Assembly: GCF_026967925.1 (NCBI RefSeq)
Contig: NZ_JAPVBI010000002.1
Location: forward strand, 671,528 to 735,527
From: Modestobacter sp. VKM Ac-2985
GTDB lineage: Bacteria; Actinomycetota; Actinomycetes; Mycobacteriales; Geodermatophilaceae
Reading direction: 5' to 3'
DNA length: 64,000 nucleotides
Below the pieces are notes generated by a model. The model had not been told where the DNA came from and made no database searches. It worked only from the letters and a program-made list of their open reading frames with translations. A program made the position numbers and the translations under genes. Positions within the stretch are counted from its first letter, which is position 1, and each line of letters begins with the position of its first letter. Positions 52,001-59,034 of the stretch are shown here, piece after piece.

Positions 52001-53034
52001 CCGACGCCTGGCAGCCGGCCGAGGTGCCCGCCCACCTGCGGGCGACCTTCCGGGTGCTCGACGACCAGCAGCGTCCGCTGGCCCAGGGCAAGGACCTGAC
52101 CGCGCTGCGGGCCGAGGTGGCACCGCACGCGCGGGCCAGCCTTGCGCGGGCGGCCTCCACCTACGAGCGCACCGGCCAGACCAGCTGGACCTTCGGCGAC
52201 CTGCCGGCGACCGTGGAGGTGCAGCGCGGCGGGCACGTGGTCACCGCGTACCCGGCGCTGGTCGACGAGGGCGCGACGGTCGGCGTCCGGGTGGTGGCGA
52301 CCCAGGCCGAGGCGATCCGGCTGGGCTGGCGCGGGGCGCGGCGGCTGCTGGTGCTGGTCGCCGGGGCACCGGTCAAGCAGGTGGTCAAGGGGCTGGGCCC
52401 GCGCAGCCGGCTGGCGCTGCAGTTCAACCCGGACGGCGAGATCCCCGACCTGGTGGCCGACTGCGTGGACGCCGCCGCCGACGAGCTCATCGCCGCGGCC
52501 GGTGGGCCGCCGCGCACCGAGGCCGCGTTCACCGCGCTGGTCGCCTCGGCGCGGGAGCAGCTGCTGCCGCTGACCTCCGACGCCGTCCGCCGGGTGGAGG
52601 CGGTGCTGACCCAGGCCCGCGAGGTCGCCATCGCCATCGGTGCCGCACCCGGACGCCGGGTGCCGGAGGCGGCGATCGCCGACCTGCGCGCTCAGATGGG
52701 CGGTCTGCTGCACCGCGGGTTCGTCGCCGCCGCCGGGCGGCGCCGGTTGCCGGACCTGGTGCGGTACCTGACCGCGATGGCCCACCGGCTGGAGAAGCTG
52801 CCGGCCAACGCCGCCCGCGACCAGCTGTGGACCGCGCAGGTCGCCGCGGTGACGGCCGAGTACGCGCAGCTGCGTGCCGCCGCGCCGCCGACCGGGGCGC
52901 CGGACGACCCGGTCACCCGGGTGCGCTGGATGATCGAGGAGCTCCGGGTGGGGCTGTTCGCGCAGACCGTCGGCACCCCGCGGCCGATCTCCGAACAGCG
53001 GGTCTACAAGGCGATCGACGCGATCAGCGCCTGA
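49045..53034 (+). CDS. hrpA: ATP-dependent RNA helicase HrpA
   Basis: A 1329-residue DEAH-box helicase. Motif I 'AGETGSGKTTQLPKILLE' (about residue 94), Ia 'GHTQPRRLAARTVAERI', DEAH box 'IIIDEAHERSLN', motif III 'ITSATID', motif V 'NVAETSLTVPGIKYVVD' and VI 'QRSGRCGR' are all present, followed by winged-helix, OB-fold and the long DUF3418 C-terminal region. Length is normal for HrpA. Residues 240-247 (HQNGHLGG) and the Gly/Asp stretch after them are not usual in the family and are encoded by a palindromic repeat inserted in frame. Start GTG 49045. Confidence 0.94.
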   Translation: MTTPHDDLRSRLSALTLADEHRLRRRLDGTRRTKDPAARARQHEQVAADVAAAEERIARRRAAVPVVSYPEELPVSQRREDIAAALRDSQVVVVAGETGSGKTTQLPKILLELGRGVRGRIGHTQPRRLAARTVAERIAEEIGSPLGDVVGWKVRFTDEVGDRTLVKLMTDGVLLAEVQRDRMLRQYDTIIIDEAHERSLNIDFLLGYLARLLPRRPDLKLVITSATIDVDRIAKHFSGHQNGHLGGDDGGGTEVPVVEVSGRTYPVEVRYRPVIDPDDADADPDRDQVSAIVDACAELVAEGPGDVLVFLAGEREIRDTAEALAGTTERNGTPIDVLPLYSRLSAADQHKVFQAHTGRRIVLATNVAETSLTVPGIKYVVDPGTARISRYSHRTKVQRLPIEPVSQASARQRSGRCGRTSEGIAIRLYTEDDYDARPEYTDPEILRTNLASVLLQMASLDLGDVADFPFIDPPDSRAVADGLALLTELAALDGEGKLTETGRALAALPLDPRIARMVVEADRRGVLEEVLVIAAGLTVQDVRERPAEHQQAADELHKRFADETSDFLALLNLWQYLSERAEELSGNQFRRTVKKEFLHYLRIREWQDLHGQLRSTARRLGMTTGSLAPAPDERGVTASLLAGLLSQVGMQAEPVKDRSGKPGRPGREYLGTRNTRFVIAPGTPLAKKPPRWVVAAELVETSRLFARTVARIDPEVVERLADHLVHRQYSEPRWDAKRGSVVATERVTLYGLPLVVGRRVQYGSIDPVVSRELFIRHALVQGEWTTHHRFWAENQAAVERVAELEERARRRDIRVDDETVFELYDARVPADVVSTRHFDRWWKEARRTRPDLLTFTPEMLTNAAAAGQVQAEDYPDEVRLTQGLTLPLSYAFAPGAVEDGVTVDVPLGVLETLAATSGESLAFTVPGQRAELVTELLRSLPKQLRRGLVPIPDRVREVLPHIDPTEPLLPALERELRRATSVVVPPDAWQPAEVPAHLRATFRVLDDQQRPLAQGKDLTALRAEVAPHARASLARAASTYERTGQTSWTFGDLPATVEVQRGGHVVTAYPALVDEGATVGVRVVATQAEAIRLGWRGARRLLVLVAGAPVKQVVKGLGPRSRLALQFNPDGEIPDLVADCVDAAADELIAAAGGPPRTEAAFTALVASAREQLLPLTSDAVRRVEAVLTQAREVAIAIGAAPGRRVPEAAIADLRAQMGGLLHRGFVAAAGRRRLPDLVRYLTAMAHRLEKLPANAARDQLWTAQVAAVTAEYAQLRAAAPPTGAPDDPVTRVRWMIEELRVGLFAQTVGTPRPISEQRVYKAIDAISA
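49761..49786. repeat. Palindromic repeat inside hrpA, copy 2
   Basis: 26 bases identical to 11650-11675, centred on ATGGCCAT, in frame in the helicase gene and encoding HQNGHLGG. Confidence 0.8.
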
Positions 53035-53091
53035 AGCAGTGCCCCCCTGCCCCCCCGGCAGGGGCCGAACGGCCCAGGGGAGCCGTGGGGC

Positions 53092-53454
53092 TCAGGTCGG
53101 GTCGGTCGTCTCCCGGAGCAGGGCGGAGATCCGCTGCCTGGTCACGCCGAAGAGCGCGGCGATCCGGTTGATGCTCACGTCCTCGGCCTGGAGGGCGGCC
53201 GCCTGCTCGCGCCGCCAGGCGTGCCCGGCGGTGGACAGCACGCCCAGCACGGTGCTGATCCGCTCGACGATGAGCGGGCGCGCCTCCGAGCCGACGACGT
53301 CGAGCCACGGCAGGCCGGATGCACGTGCGGCGAGCAGCGCCTCGGCCCGGGCCTTCGCCTGCTCGAGCTGGACGGTGCAGGAGTCCAGTTCGCTCAGCAG
53401 GGTGCGCAGGGCGCGGGCGGCGTCGTCCTCGGGCGGTTCGCCGGTCTCGGTCAC
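53092..53454 (-). CDS. Small protein with C-terminal helix-turn-helix
   Basis: A 120-residue protein. A helical, partly coiled-coil N-terminal half ('LDSCTVQLEQAKARAEALLA') and a C-terminal helix-turn-helix, 'INRIAALFGVTRQRISALLR' (about residues 94-113). This layout is common in small actinobacterial DNA-binding proteins. It is divergent from an ATPase gene with palindromes between, which it may bind (inference). Family not named. Confidence 0.68.
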   Translation of the reverse strand: MTETGEPPEDDAARALRTLLSELDSCTVQLEQAKARAEALLAARASGLPWLDVVGSEARPLIVERISTVLGVLSTAGHAWRREQAAALQAEDVSINRIAALFGVTRQRISALLRETTDPT

Positions 53455-53531
53455 GCGGTCGCCCCTCCGGGTCCGTGGACCCGGGTCCGTCGAGCCGGGT
53501 GATCAATTGGACACTACCGGACTGAACGGGT

Positions 53532-53605
53532 GTTGCACGCAACGGCCGTTGCGCTTGCCGACTCCCGATGGGATGGTGGTGCGCCTGCCAGTTGCCCGCA
53601 ACTGG
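53532..53605. promoter_or_regulatory. Twin GTTGC-NN-GCAAC palindromes
   Basis: GTTGC-AC-GCAAC (53532-53543) overlaps a perfect 16-bp palindrome CGCAACGG/CCGTTGCG (53538-53553). GTTGC-CC-GCAAC (53591-53602) is inside a perfect CCAGTTG-CCCG-CAACTGG (53588-53605). Both lie in the 174-base divergent interval before the ATPase gene. Confidence 0.6.
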
Positions 53606-53628
53606 ACATCCTGCCGAGAAGAGACGAC

Positions 53629-54033
53629 ATGTCCTCCTTCACCGCGAGCATCGACCTGCCGTCCCGGGCGAGCAGCGTCCCGCTGGCCCGTCGGCTGGTC
53701 CGCGACGTGCTGCACACCTGGCACGCCCCGCAGGACCGGGAGGACGCCGAGCTGCTGGTGGCCGAGCTGGTGGCCAACGTCGTCGACCACGCCGGCGGGG
53801 GCGTGCTGACCCTCGAGCTCGGCCTGGCCGGTGCCTGGCTGCGGATCGGGGTCGTGGACGGCTCGGCGGTGATGCCGGTGGTCCGGGCGCTGTCGCTCAC
53901 CGAGGAGCGGGGGCGGGGGATGCGGCTGGTCGCCGCTCTGTCGGACCGCTGGGGGGCCGAGGAGCACCGGGACGGCAAGCGCGTGTGGTTCGAGCTCGCC
54001 CCCGCCGGGGTGGGGGAGCCCGCCGAGCTCTGA
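53629..54033 (+). CDS. RsbW-like ATP-binding protein (HATPase_c anti-sigma type)
   Basis: A 134-residue single-domain GHKL ATPase. 'AELLVAELVANVVDHAGGG' is the N-box and 'LSLTEERGRGMRLVAALSD' the G-box. It resembles the serine-kinase anti-sigma/regulatory proteins abundant in actinobacteria, which bind sigma factors or anti-anti-sigma proteins; the partner is not adjacent. Start ATG 53629 after 'GAGAAGAGAC'. Confidence 0.82.
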   Translation: MSSFTASIDLPSRASSVPLARRLVRDVLHTWHAPQDREDAELLVAELVANVVDHAGGGVLTLELGLAGAWLRIGVVDGSAVMPVVRALSLTEERGRGMRLVAALSDRWGAEEHRDGKRVWFELAPAGVGEPAEL

Positions 54034-54108
54034 CCGCCGCTGGTTTGCCGTCCCCGCGTCACGGGGACGGTCGAGGGGACCGCGATCGTCAGACGAAGGA
54101 GTCGTCGC

Positions 54109-54291
54109 ATGAGTGAGCCCACCAGCCACACCGAGCCCGCCGGGCAGGGTCTGTCCGACGAGGAGATGGTGGAGACCGTCGCCGGGCAGACCGACAGCGC
54201 CTCCGAGAACGCCGACACGGCCGGCAAGGACTGGAACGGCGAGGCCGCGGACGCCCCGCAGTCGGACGCGGCGACCGACCCGTCGGCCTGA
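54109..54291 (+). CDS. Short acidic hypothetical protein
   Basis: A 60-residue, highly polar and probably disordered protein: 'GLSDEEMVETVAGQTDSASE' and 'DWNGEAADAPQSDAATDPSA'. ATG 54109 with AAGGAG 9-10 bases upstream. Unknown function; may be co-transcribed with the ATPase gene 75 bases upstream. Confidence 0.6.
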   Translation: MSEPTSHTEPAGQGLSDEEMVETVAGQTDSASENADTAGKDWNGEAADAPQSDAATDPSA

Positions 54292-54301
54292 CCCGGTAGG
54301 T

Positions 54302-55528
54302 CTACCCCGTCTGCGACGCCGTCCTCGCCTCGCCAGCGTCCAGGACGGCGTCGCGCGCGGCACCCCAGCCCGCCCGGAGCATCGGCGCCAGCAGCGCGAT
54401 GAGCAGCAGCAGAGGCCAGGTCCACCCGCTCGTGAGGTCGTGCAGGGCGCCCAGCACCACCGGGCCGGTGGAGGCCACCAGGTAGCCCAGGCACTGGGCG
54501 ACGCCCCCCAGCCGGGCGGCCACCAGCGGGGTCGGGCTGCGCAGCACGATGAGGGTCAGCGCCAGGGCGAACCCGCCGCCCTGGGCCACGCCGAAGACGG
54601 CCACCCAGACCAGCGTGCCGCTGGCCGGGGCGAGCAGCAGCCCGCCCAGCCCGACGGCGTACGCGGTCAGCACGCCGGCCACCAGGGGGCGTTGGTCGGC
54701 CATCCGTCCGGCCGCGGCCGGCACGAGCAGCGCCCCGACCGCACCGGTCACGTTCGAGGCGGCCAGCAGCAGCCCGCCCTCCCGGACCGGGACACCGGCG
54801 TCGGCGAGCAGGGTGGGCAGCCAGGCGGCGAAGGAGTAGAACTGCACGCTCTGCAGGCCGAGGTAGGCGGTCACCTGCCGGGCCAGCGGCTGCCGCAGCA
54901 GCGACCACGCCCCGGCACCGGTCTCCGTCGTCCGCGGCGGGGTGCCGCGCACCCCGGCCACCGGCAGCCAGAGCACCAGCCCGACGACGGCCAGCACCAG
55001 CCAGGAGGCGAGCGCCACCCGCCACTCCACGCCCAGCGCCACGCCCAGCGGCACGGTGAGCCCCGCGGCGGCAGCCGCCCCGATGTTGAGCGAGGCGGTG
55101 TAGGCGCCCATCACGGCGCCCGGGCGGGTGAACTCCCGTTTGACGTAGGCCGGCATCAGCACGTTCGCGATGGCGATCGCCGCGCCGGCCACCAGGCTGC
55201 CGGCGTAGAGGAGCGCGACCGGGGACAGCAGCCGCAGGGCGATGCCGACGGCCAGCAGCGCGAGCGAGGCGGCCACCGCCGTCTCCAGCCCGATCCGGCG
55301 GGCCAGCCGTGGGGCGAGCGGGGCGAACGCGCCGAAGCAGAGCACCGGCAGCGCGGTCAGCAGACCGGCCAGCGCACTGCTCAGGCCCGTGTCGGCCCGC
55401 AGCTGGCCCAGCAACGGGGCCACCGCCACGATGGCCGGCCGCTGGCTCAGCGCGACGACGACGATCGCGGTGACCAGCAGCAGCGCCGCGCCCCGCGAGC
55501 GAACGGCCCGCGGGGCGGACTGGTTCAC
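54302..55528 (-). CDS. MFS transporter (CynX/NimT-like)
   Basis: A 408-residue 12-helix transporter. 'ALSQRPAIVAVAPLLGQLRA' in the first helix region, 'NVLMPAYVKREF' and 'YLGLQSVQFYSFAAWLPTLL' are typical of the CynX/NimT cyanate/nitroimidazole group. Substrate unknown. The GTG 55528 overlaps the cysN stop (GTGA), so it is expressed with the sulfate-activation gene; a role in sulfur supply is possible but not shown. Confidence 0.85.
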   Translation of the reverse strand: MNQSAPRAVRSRGAALLLVTAIVVVALSQRPAIVAVAPLLGQLRADTGLSSALAGLLTALPVLCFGAFAPLAPRLARRIGLETAVAASLALLAVGIALRLLSPVALLYAGSLVAGAAIAIANVLMPAYVKREFTRPGAVMGAYTASLNIGAAAAAGLTVPLGVALGVEWRVALASWLVLAVVGLVLWLPVAGVRGTPPRTTETGAGAWSLLRQPLARQVTAYLGLQSVQFYSFAAWLPTLLADAGVPVREGGLLLAASNVTGAVGALLVPAAAGRMADQRPLVAGVLTAYAVGLGGLLLAPASGTLVWVAVFGVAQGGGFALALTLIVLRSPTPLVAARLGGVAQCLGYLVASTGPVVLGALHDLTSGWTWPLLLLIALLAPMLRAGWGAARDAVLDAGEARTASQTG

Positions 55529-56841
55529 CCGGCGGGGGTCAGCATCCCGGCGCCGACGGTGGCGTTGGTCGCCTCGTCGATCAGGATGAACCGGCCGGTG
55601 ACCCGGTTGCGGTGGTAGTCGTCGATGAACAGCGGCTGGGTGGTGCGCAGCCGCACCCGGCCGATGTCGTTGAGACCCAGCTCGGTCGCGTCGGCCTCCC
55701 GGTGCAGGGTGTTGACGTCCAGCCGGTACTGCAGGTCCTTGACCATCGCGCGCACCGTGCGGGTGGTGTGCTTGACGGCCAGCCGCATCCGCGGGGTCAG
55801 CGGGGTGTCGGCCATCCAGCAGACCAGCGCGTCCAGGTCCTGGGTGACCTGCGGGGCGTTGTGCGGGCGGCAGATCATGTCGCCGCGGGAGACGTCCAGG
55901 TCGTCGGCCAGCCGCACGGTCACCGACATCGGGGGGAACGCCGCCTCCACCGGTCCGTCGGGCCCGTCGATCGCGGTGATCGTGGTGGTCAGCCCGCTGG
56001 GCAGCACCTGGACCTCGTCGCCGGGGCGCAGCACGCCGGCACCGACCCGGCCGGCGTAGCCGCGGTAGTCGTGGAAGGCGTCGGACTGCGGCCGGACCAC
56101 GTACTGGACCGGGAACCGGGTGTCGACCAGGTTCCGGTCGCTGGCCACGTGCACGTGCTCGAGGTGGTGCAGCAACGAGGTGCCCTCGTACCAGGGGGTG
56201 TTCACCGACCGGGTCACCACGTTGTCGCCCTGCAGGGCCGAGATCGGGATGACGGTGAGGTCGGGGACCTCCAGCTTGGTGGCGAACGCGGTGAACTCGT
56301 CGCGGATGCCCTCGAAGACCTCCTCCGACCAGTCGACCAGGTCCATCTTGTTCACCGCGACCACCAGGTGCGGCACCCGCAGCAGGGAGGCGAGGAAGGC
56401 GTGCCGGCGGCTCTGCTCGACCATGCCCTTGCGGGCGTCGACCAGCACGATCGCCAGGTCCGCGGTCGAGGCGCCGGTGACCATGTTCCGGGTGTACTGC
56501 ACGTGCCCCGGCGTGTCGGCGAGGATGAACGTGCGCCGCGGGGTGCTGAAGTAGCGGTAGGCGACGTCGATCGTGATGCCCTGCTCGCGCTCGGCGCGCA
56601 GGCCGTCGGTGAGCAGCGCCAGGTCGACGTAGTCGCCCCGGCTGGCCCGCGCGATCGCGGCGTACTGGTCCTCGAACACGGCCTTGCTGTCGTACAGCAG
56701 GCGGCCGATCAACGTGCTCTTGCCGTCGTCGACCGAGCCGGCGGTGGCGATCCGCAGGATGTCCTTGCGGGCGTGCGCGATCTCCGCGGCTGCCTCGGCA
56801 ACGGCGGAGTGGACGTCGATGGGTGCGTCGGTGGAGGTCAT
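55525..56841 (-). CDS. cysN: Sulfate adenylyltransferase subunit 1 (GTPase)
   Basis: A 438-residue GTPase that drives APS synthesis with CysD. GTP-binding motifs: 'ATAGSVDDGKSTLIGRLLYD' (about residue 28), 'LADTPGHVQYTRNM' (about 107) and 'NKMDLVDW' (about 164). Length fits CysN without a fused CysC kinase. Unusually, it does not directly follow cysD: 406 bases holding an antisense ORF lie between. Start ATG 56841. Confidence 0.94.
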   Translation of the reverse strand: MTSTDAPIDVHSAVAEAAAEIAHARKDILRIATAGSVDDGKSTLIGRLLYDSKAVFEDQYAAIARASRGDYVDLALLTDGLRAEREQGITIDVAYRYFSTPRRTFILADTPGHVQYTRNMVTGASTADLAIVLVDARKGMVEQSRRHAFLASLLRVPHLVVAVNKMDLVDWSEEVFEGIRDEFTAFATKLEVPDLTVIPISALQGDNVVTRSVNTPWYEGTSLLHHLEHVHVASDRNLVDTRFPVQYVVRPQSDAFHDYRGYAGRVGAGVLRPGDEVQVLPSGLTTTITAIDGPDGPVEAAFPPMSVTVRLADDLDVSRGDMICRPHNAPQVTQDLDALVCWMADTPLTPRMRLAVKHTTRTVRAMVKDLQYRLDVNTLHREADATELGLNDIGRVRLRTTQPLFIDDYHRNRVTGRFILIDEATNATVGAGMLTPAG

Positions 56842-56927
56842 CGGGCGGCCTCTCCCCTGTCTCGTCGGAGGTCTCGCTGGCGGGTGCCGCCGAGGTGGCG
56901 GACGCTGGGGCCCACGTCCACGGAGAG

Positions 56928-57257
56928 GTGACGGTGTTCGTCTTCGCTGCCGCAGTGCCCGCGCTCATGGTCGTGGTGCTCGGCTACGTCATCGGCTACG
57001 CCGTCACCGAGTGGGCCAGCGTCCTGCTCGACTCGGCGTTCGGTGCGCCGCTGGGCCCGGGCGTGCCCGAGGTGGTCGGCTGGCTGACCGGGCTGGTGCT
57101 GCTGGGCGTCGTCGTCCGGGTGCTGGTCGACCGCCGCCGGCGCCTGCGGCGCTCGCTGCGCCGGGCTCGCCTGCACGGGCAGCAGGCCGAGGTCGAGCGG
57201 CTGGAGGCCGCGCTGGCCGCGCGTGCCCGGCGCCATCAGGACCGCCATCAGAAGTAG
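56928..57257 (+). CDS. Membrane protein ORF antisense between cysD and cysN
   Basis: A possible 109-residue protein from GTG 56928: two membrane helices ('AAVPALMVVVLGYVIGYAV' and 'VVGWLTGLVLLGVVVRVLVD') with a basic tail ending in a helical 'AEVERLEAALAARARRHQD'. It reads against the flanking cys genes and overlaps the 3' end of cysD by 10 bases. The good transmembrane pattern argues that it is real. No family recognised; the start may be GTG 56934. Confidence 0.58.
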   Translation: MTVFVFAAAVPALMVVVLGYVIGYAVTEWASVLLDSAFGAPLGPGVPEVVGWLTGLVLLGVVVRVLVDRRRRLRRSLRRARLHGQQAEVERLEAALAARARRHQDRHQK

Positions 57258-58261
57258 CCCTCCTTCTTCCGGTCCTCCATGGCGGCGTCGCTGACCTTGT
57301 CGTCGCCGCGGGTGGCGCCACGCTCGGTCAGCCGGGTCACCGCGATCTCGGCGATGACCTCCTCGACGTCGGTGGCGGTCGAGCGGACGGCAGCGGTCAG
57401 GTTGGCGTCGCCGACGGTGCGGTACCGCACGCTCTCGCGCAGCACCTGCTCGCCGTCCCGGGGCGTGATGAACTCGTTGACCGCGTAGAGCATCCCCTGG
57501 CGGTCCACCACGTCCCGCTCACGGGCCAGGTACAGCTGCGGGATGGGGATCTCCTCCTGGGCGATGTAGCCCCAGATGTCCAGCTCCGTCCAGTTGGACA
57601 GCGGGAACACCCGGATCGACTCACCGAGGTGCGTGCGGCCGTTGTAGAGGTCCCAGAGCTCGGGGCGCTGGTTCTTCGGGTCCCACTGGCCGAACTCGTC
57701 GCGGAAGGAGAACATCCGCTCCTTGGCCCGGGCCTTGTCCTCGTCCCGCCGCGCGCCGCCGAACAGGGCGGTGAAGCCGTGTTGCTCGACGGCGTCCAGC
57801 AGCACGGGGGTCTGGATCCGGTTGCGCGACCCGTTGGGCTCCTCGCGCACCGTGCCGGCGGCGATGGCGTCGGGGACCGAGGCGATCACCAGCTCCACGC
57901 CGAGCTCGGCGACCCGCTTGTCCCGGAACTCGAGGACCTCGGGGAAGTTCAGCCCGGTGTCGATGTGCATCACCGGGAAGGGGATCCGGGCCGGTGCGAA
58001 CGCCTTGCGGGCGAGCTCGAGCATGACGATCGAGTCCTTGCCGCCGGAGAACAGCAGCACCGGCCGCTCGGACTCGGCGGCCACCTCGCGGAGCACGTGG
58101 ATGGACTCGGCCTCCAGCGTCTGCAGCTGGGTGAGCCGGTGGTCGGCGATGGACACGCTGTCGAGCTCCCGAGGACGGCGGCACGCATCGCCGGCCGGCG
58201 ACACGATCAGTGGGGCAACCGCATCGACGTGATGGGGATTCCCGGCACCAGTGTCCGTCAT
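57248..58261 (-). CDS. cysD: Sulfate adenylyltransferase subunit 2
   Basis: A 337-residue ATP pyrophosphatase-type subunit that makes adenosine 5'-phosphosulfate from ATP and sulfate. The PP-loop is 'VLLFSGGKDSIVML' (about residue 69), with 'HIDTGLNFPEVLEFRDKR' and 'FGGARRDEDKARAKERMFS' as family marks. It has an extra ~35-residue lead compared with E. coli CysD, and an internal start would give a standard protein. Upstream of cysN on the same strand. Confidence 0.94.
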   Translation of the reverse strand: MTDTGAGNPHHVDAVAPLIVSPAGDACRRPRELDSVSIADHRLTQLQTLEAESIHVLREVAAESERPVLLFSGGKDSIVMLELARKAFAPARIPFPVMHIDTGLNFPEVLEFRDKRVAELGVELVIASVPDAIAAGTVREEPNGSRNRIQTPVLLDAVEQHGFTALFGGARRDEDKARAKERMFSFRDEFGQWDPKNQRPELWDLYNGRTHLGESIRVFPLSNWTELDIWGYIAQEEIPIPQLYLARERDVVDRQGMLYAVNEFITPRDGEQVLRESVRYRTVGDANLTAAVRSTATDVEEVIAEIAVTRLTERGATRGDDKVSDAAMEDRKKEGYF

Positions 58262-58290
58262 GGCCCACCCGGCCCGGGCGGGCGGTGGGC

Positions 58291-59001
58291 TCAGCCGGGC
58301 TGGTCGACCACCGCGGTCGCGTCCCCGGGCCGGCCGGGCGGGGTGGACCGGCCGGAGGCGTCGGTGATGGCGGAGAAGTAGGCGGCGACCTGTTCCGGAC
58401 GCGGTGTGACGAAGACGCCGTGCGCCTGGACGAGCGGTTCGTCCGGGGCGGCCGCCAGCGCGATCGACCCGGAGACGGTGGTCCGGCGGCCGGAGTTCCC
58501 ACCGACCGTCGCGCGCAGCACCAGCGCCGTCTCCAGCGGGACCGGACGGCGGTAGTCGAGCTCGAGCCGCGCGGTCATGCCCCAGAGCCCGGCTGAGATC
58601 GCCGCAGACCCCAGCAGCTGGTCCATCAACAGGGCGCTGATCCCGCCGTGCACGTAGCTGGGCGGACCCTCGTACGCCAGCCCCAGCGTCACCTCGCTGA
58701 CGACTCCGCCGTCCTCGCGCCGGATGACCAGCGGTGGGGCCAGCGGACTGCCGACCCCGCTGACCGGGTTGAACACCCGCCGCCCCTGGGCCGGGTCGTC
58801 CAGCGCGGGCAGCTGGTCGCGGGTGCGCCGGGCCGCCGACAGCCGCGCGGTGACCTCCCGGACGGCGACGGCGGCCGCGCGCAGCTCCGCGGCCGGGACG
58901 GTCGTCGTCACCGTGGCGCCGACCAGCTCGCGCAGCGCGCTCCCCAGGTCGGTCACGGCGGTCAGCAGCTCGGCCTCGGTCGCGGTCTCCTCGATCGTCA
59001 C
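58291..59001 (-). CDS. PaaI-family thioesterase
   Basis: A 236-residue protein. The C-terminal ~130 residues are a hot-dog fold acyl-CoA thioesterase: 'YVHGGISALLMDQLLGSA' (about 128-145) is the catalytic helix and 'ARLELDYRRPVPLET' the following strand. The ~90-residue N-terminal part is helical. Substrate not known. Start ATG 59001. Confidence 0.82.
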   Translation of the reverse strand: MTIEETATEAELLTAVTDLGSALRELVGATVTTTVPAAELRAAAVAVREVTARLSAARRTRDQLPALDDPAQGRRVFNPVSGVGSPLAPPLVIRREDGGVVSEVTLGLAYEGPPSYVHGGISALLMDQLLGSAAISAGLWGMTARLELDYRRPVPLETALVLRATVGGNSGRRTTVSGSIALAAAPDEPLVQAHGVFVTPRPEQVAAYFSAITDASGRSTPPGRPGDATAVVDQPG

Positions 59002-59034
59002 CCGTGGATTGGACCAGCCGGTCCGGCGGCCGGC

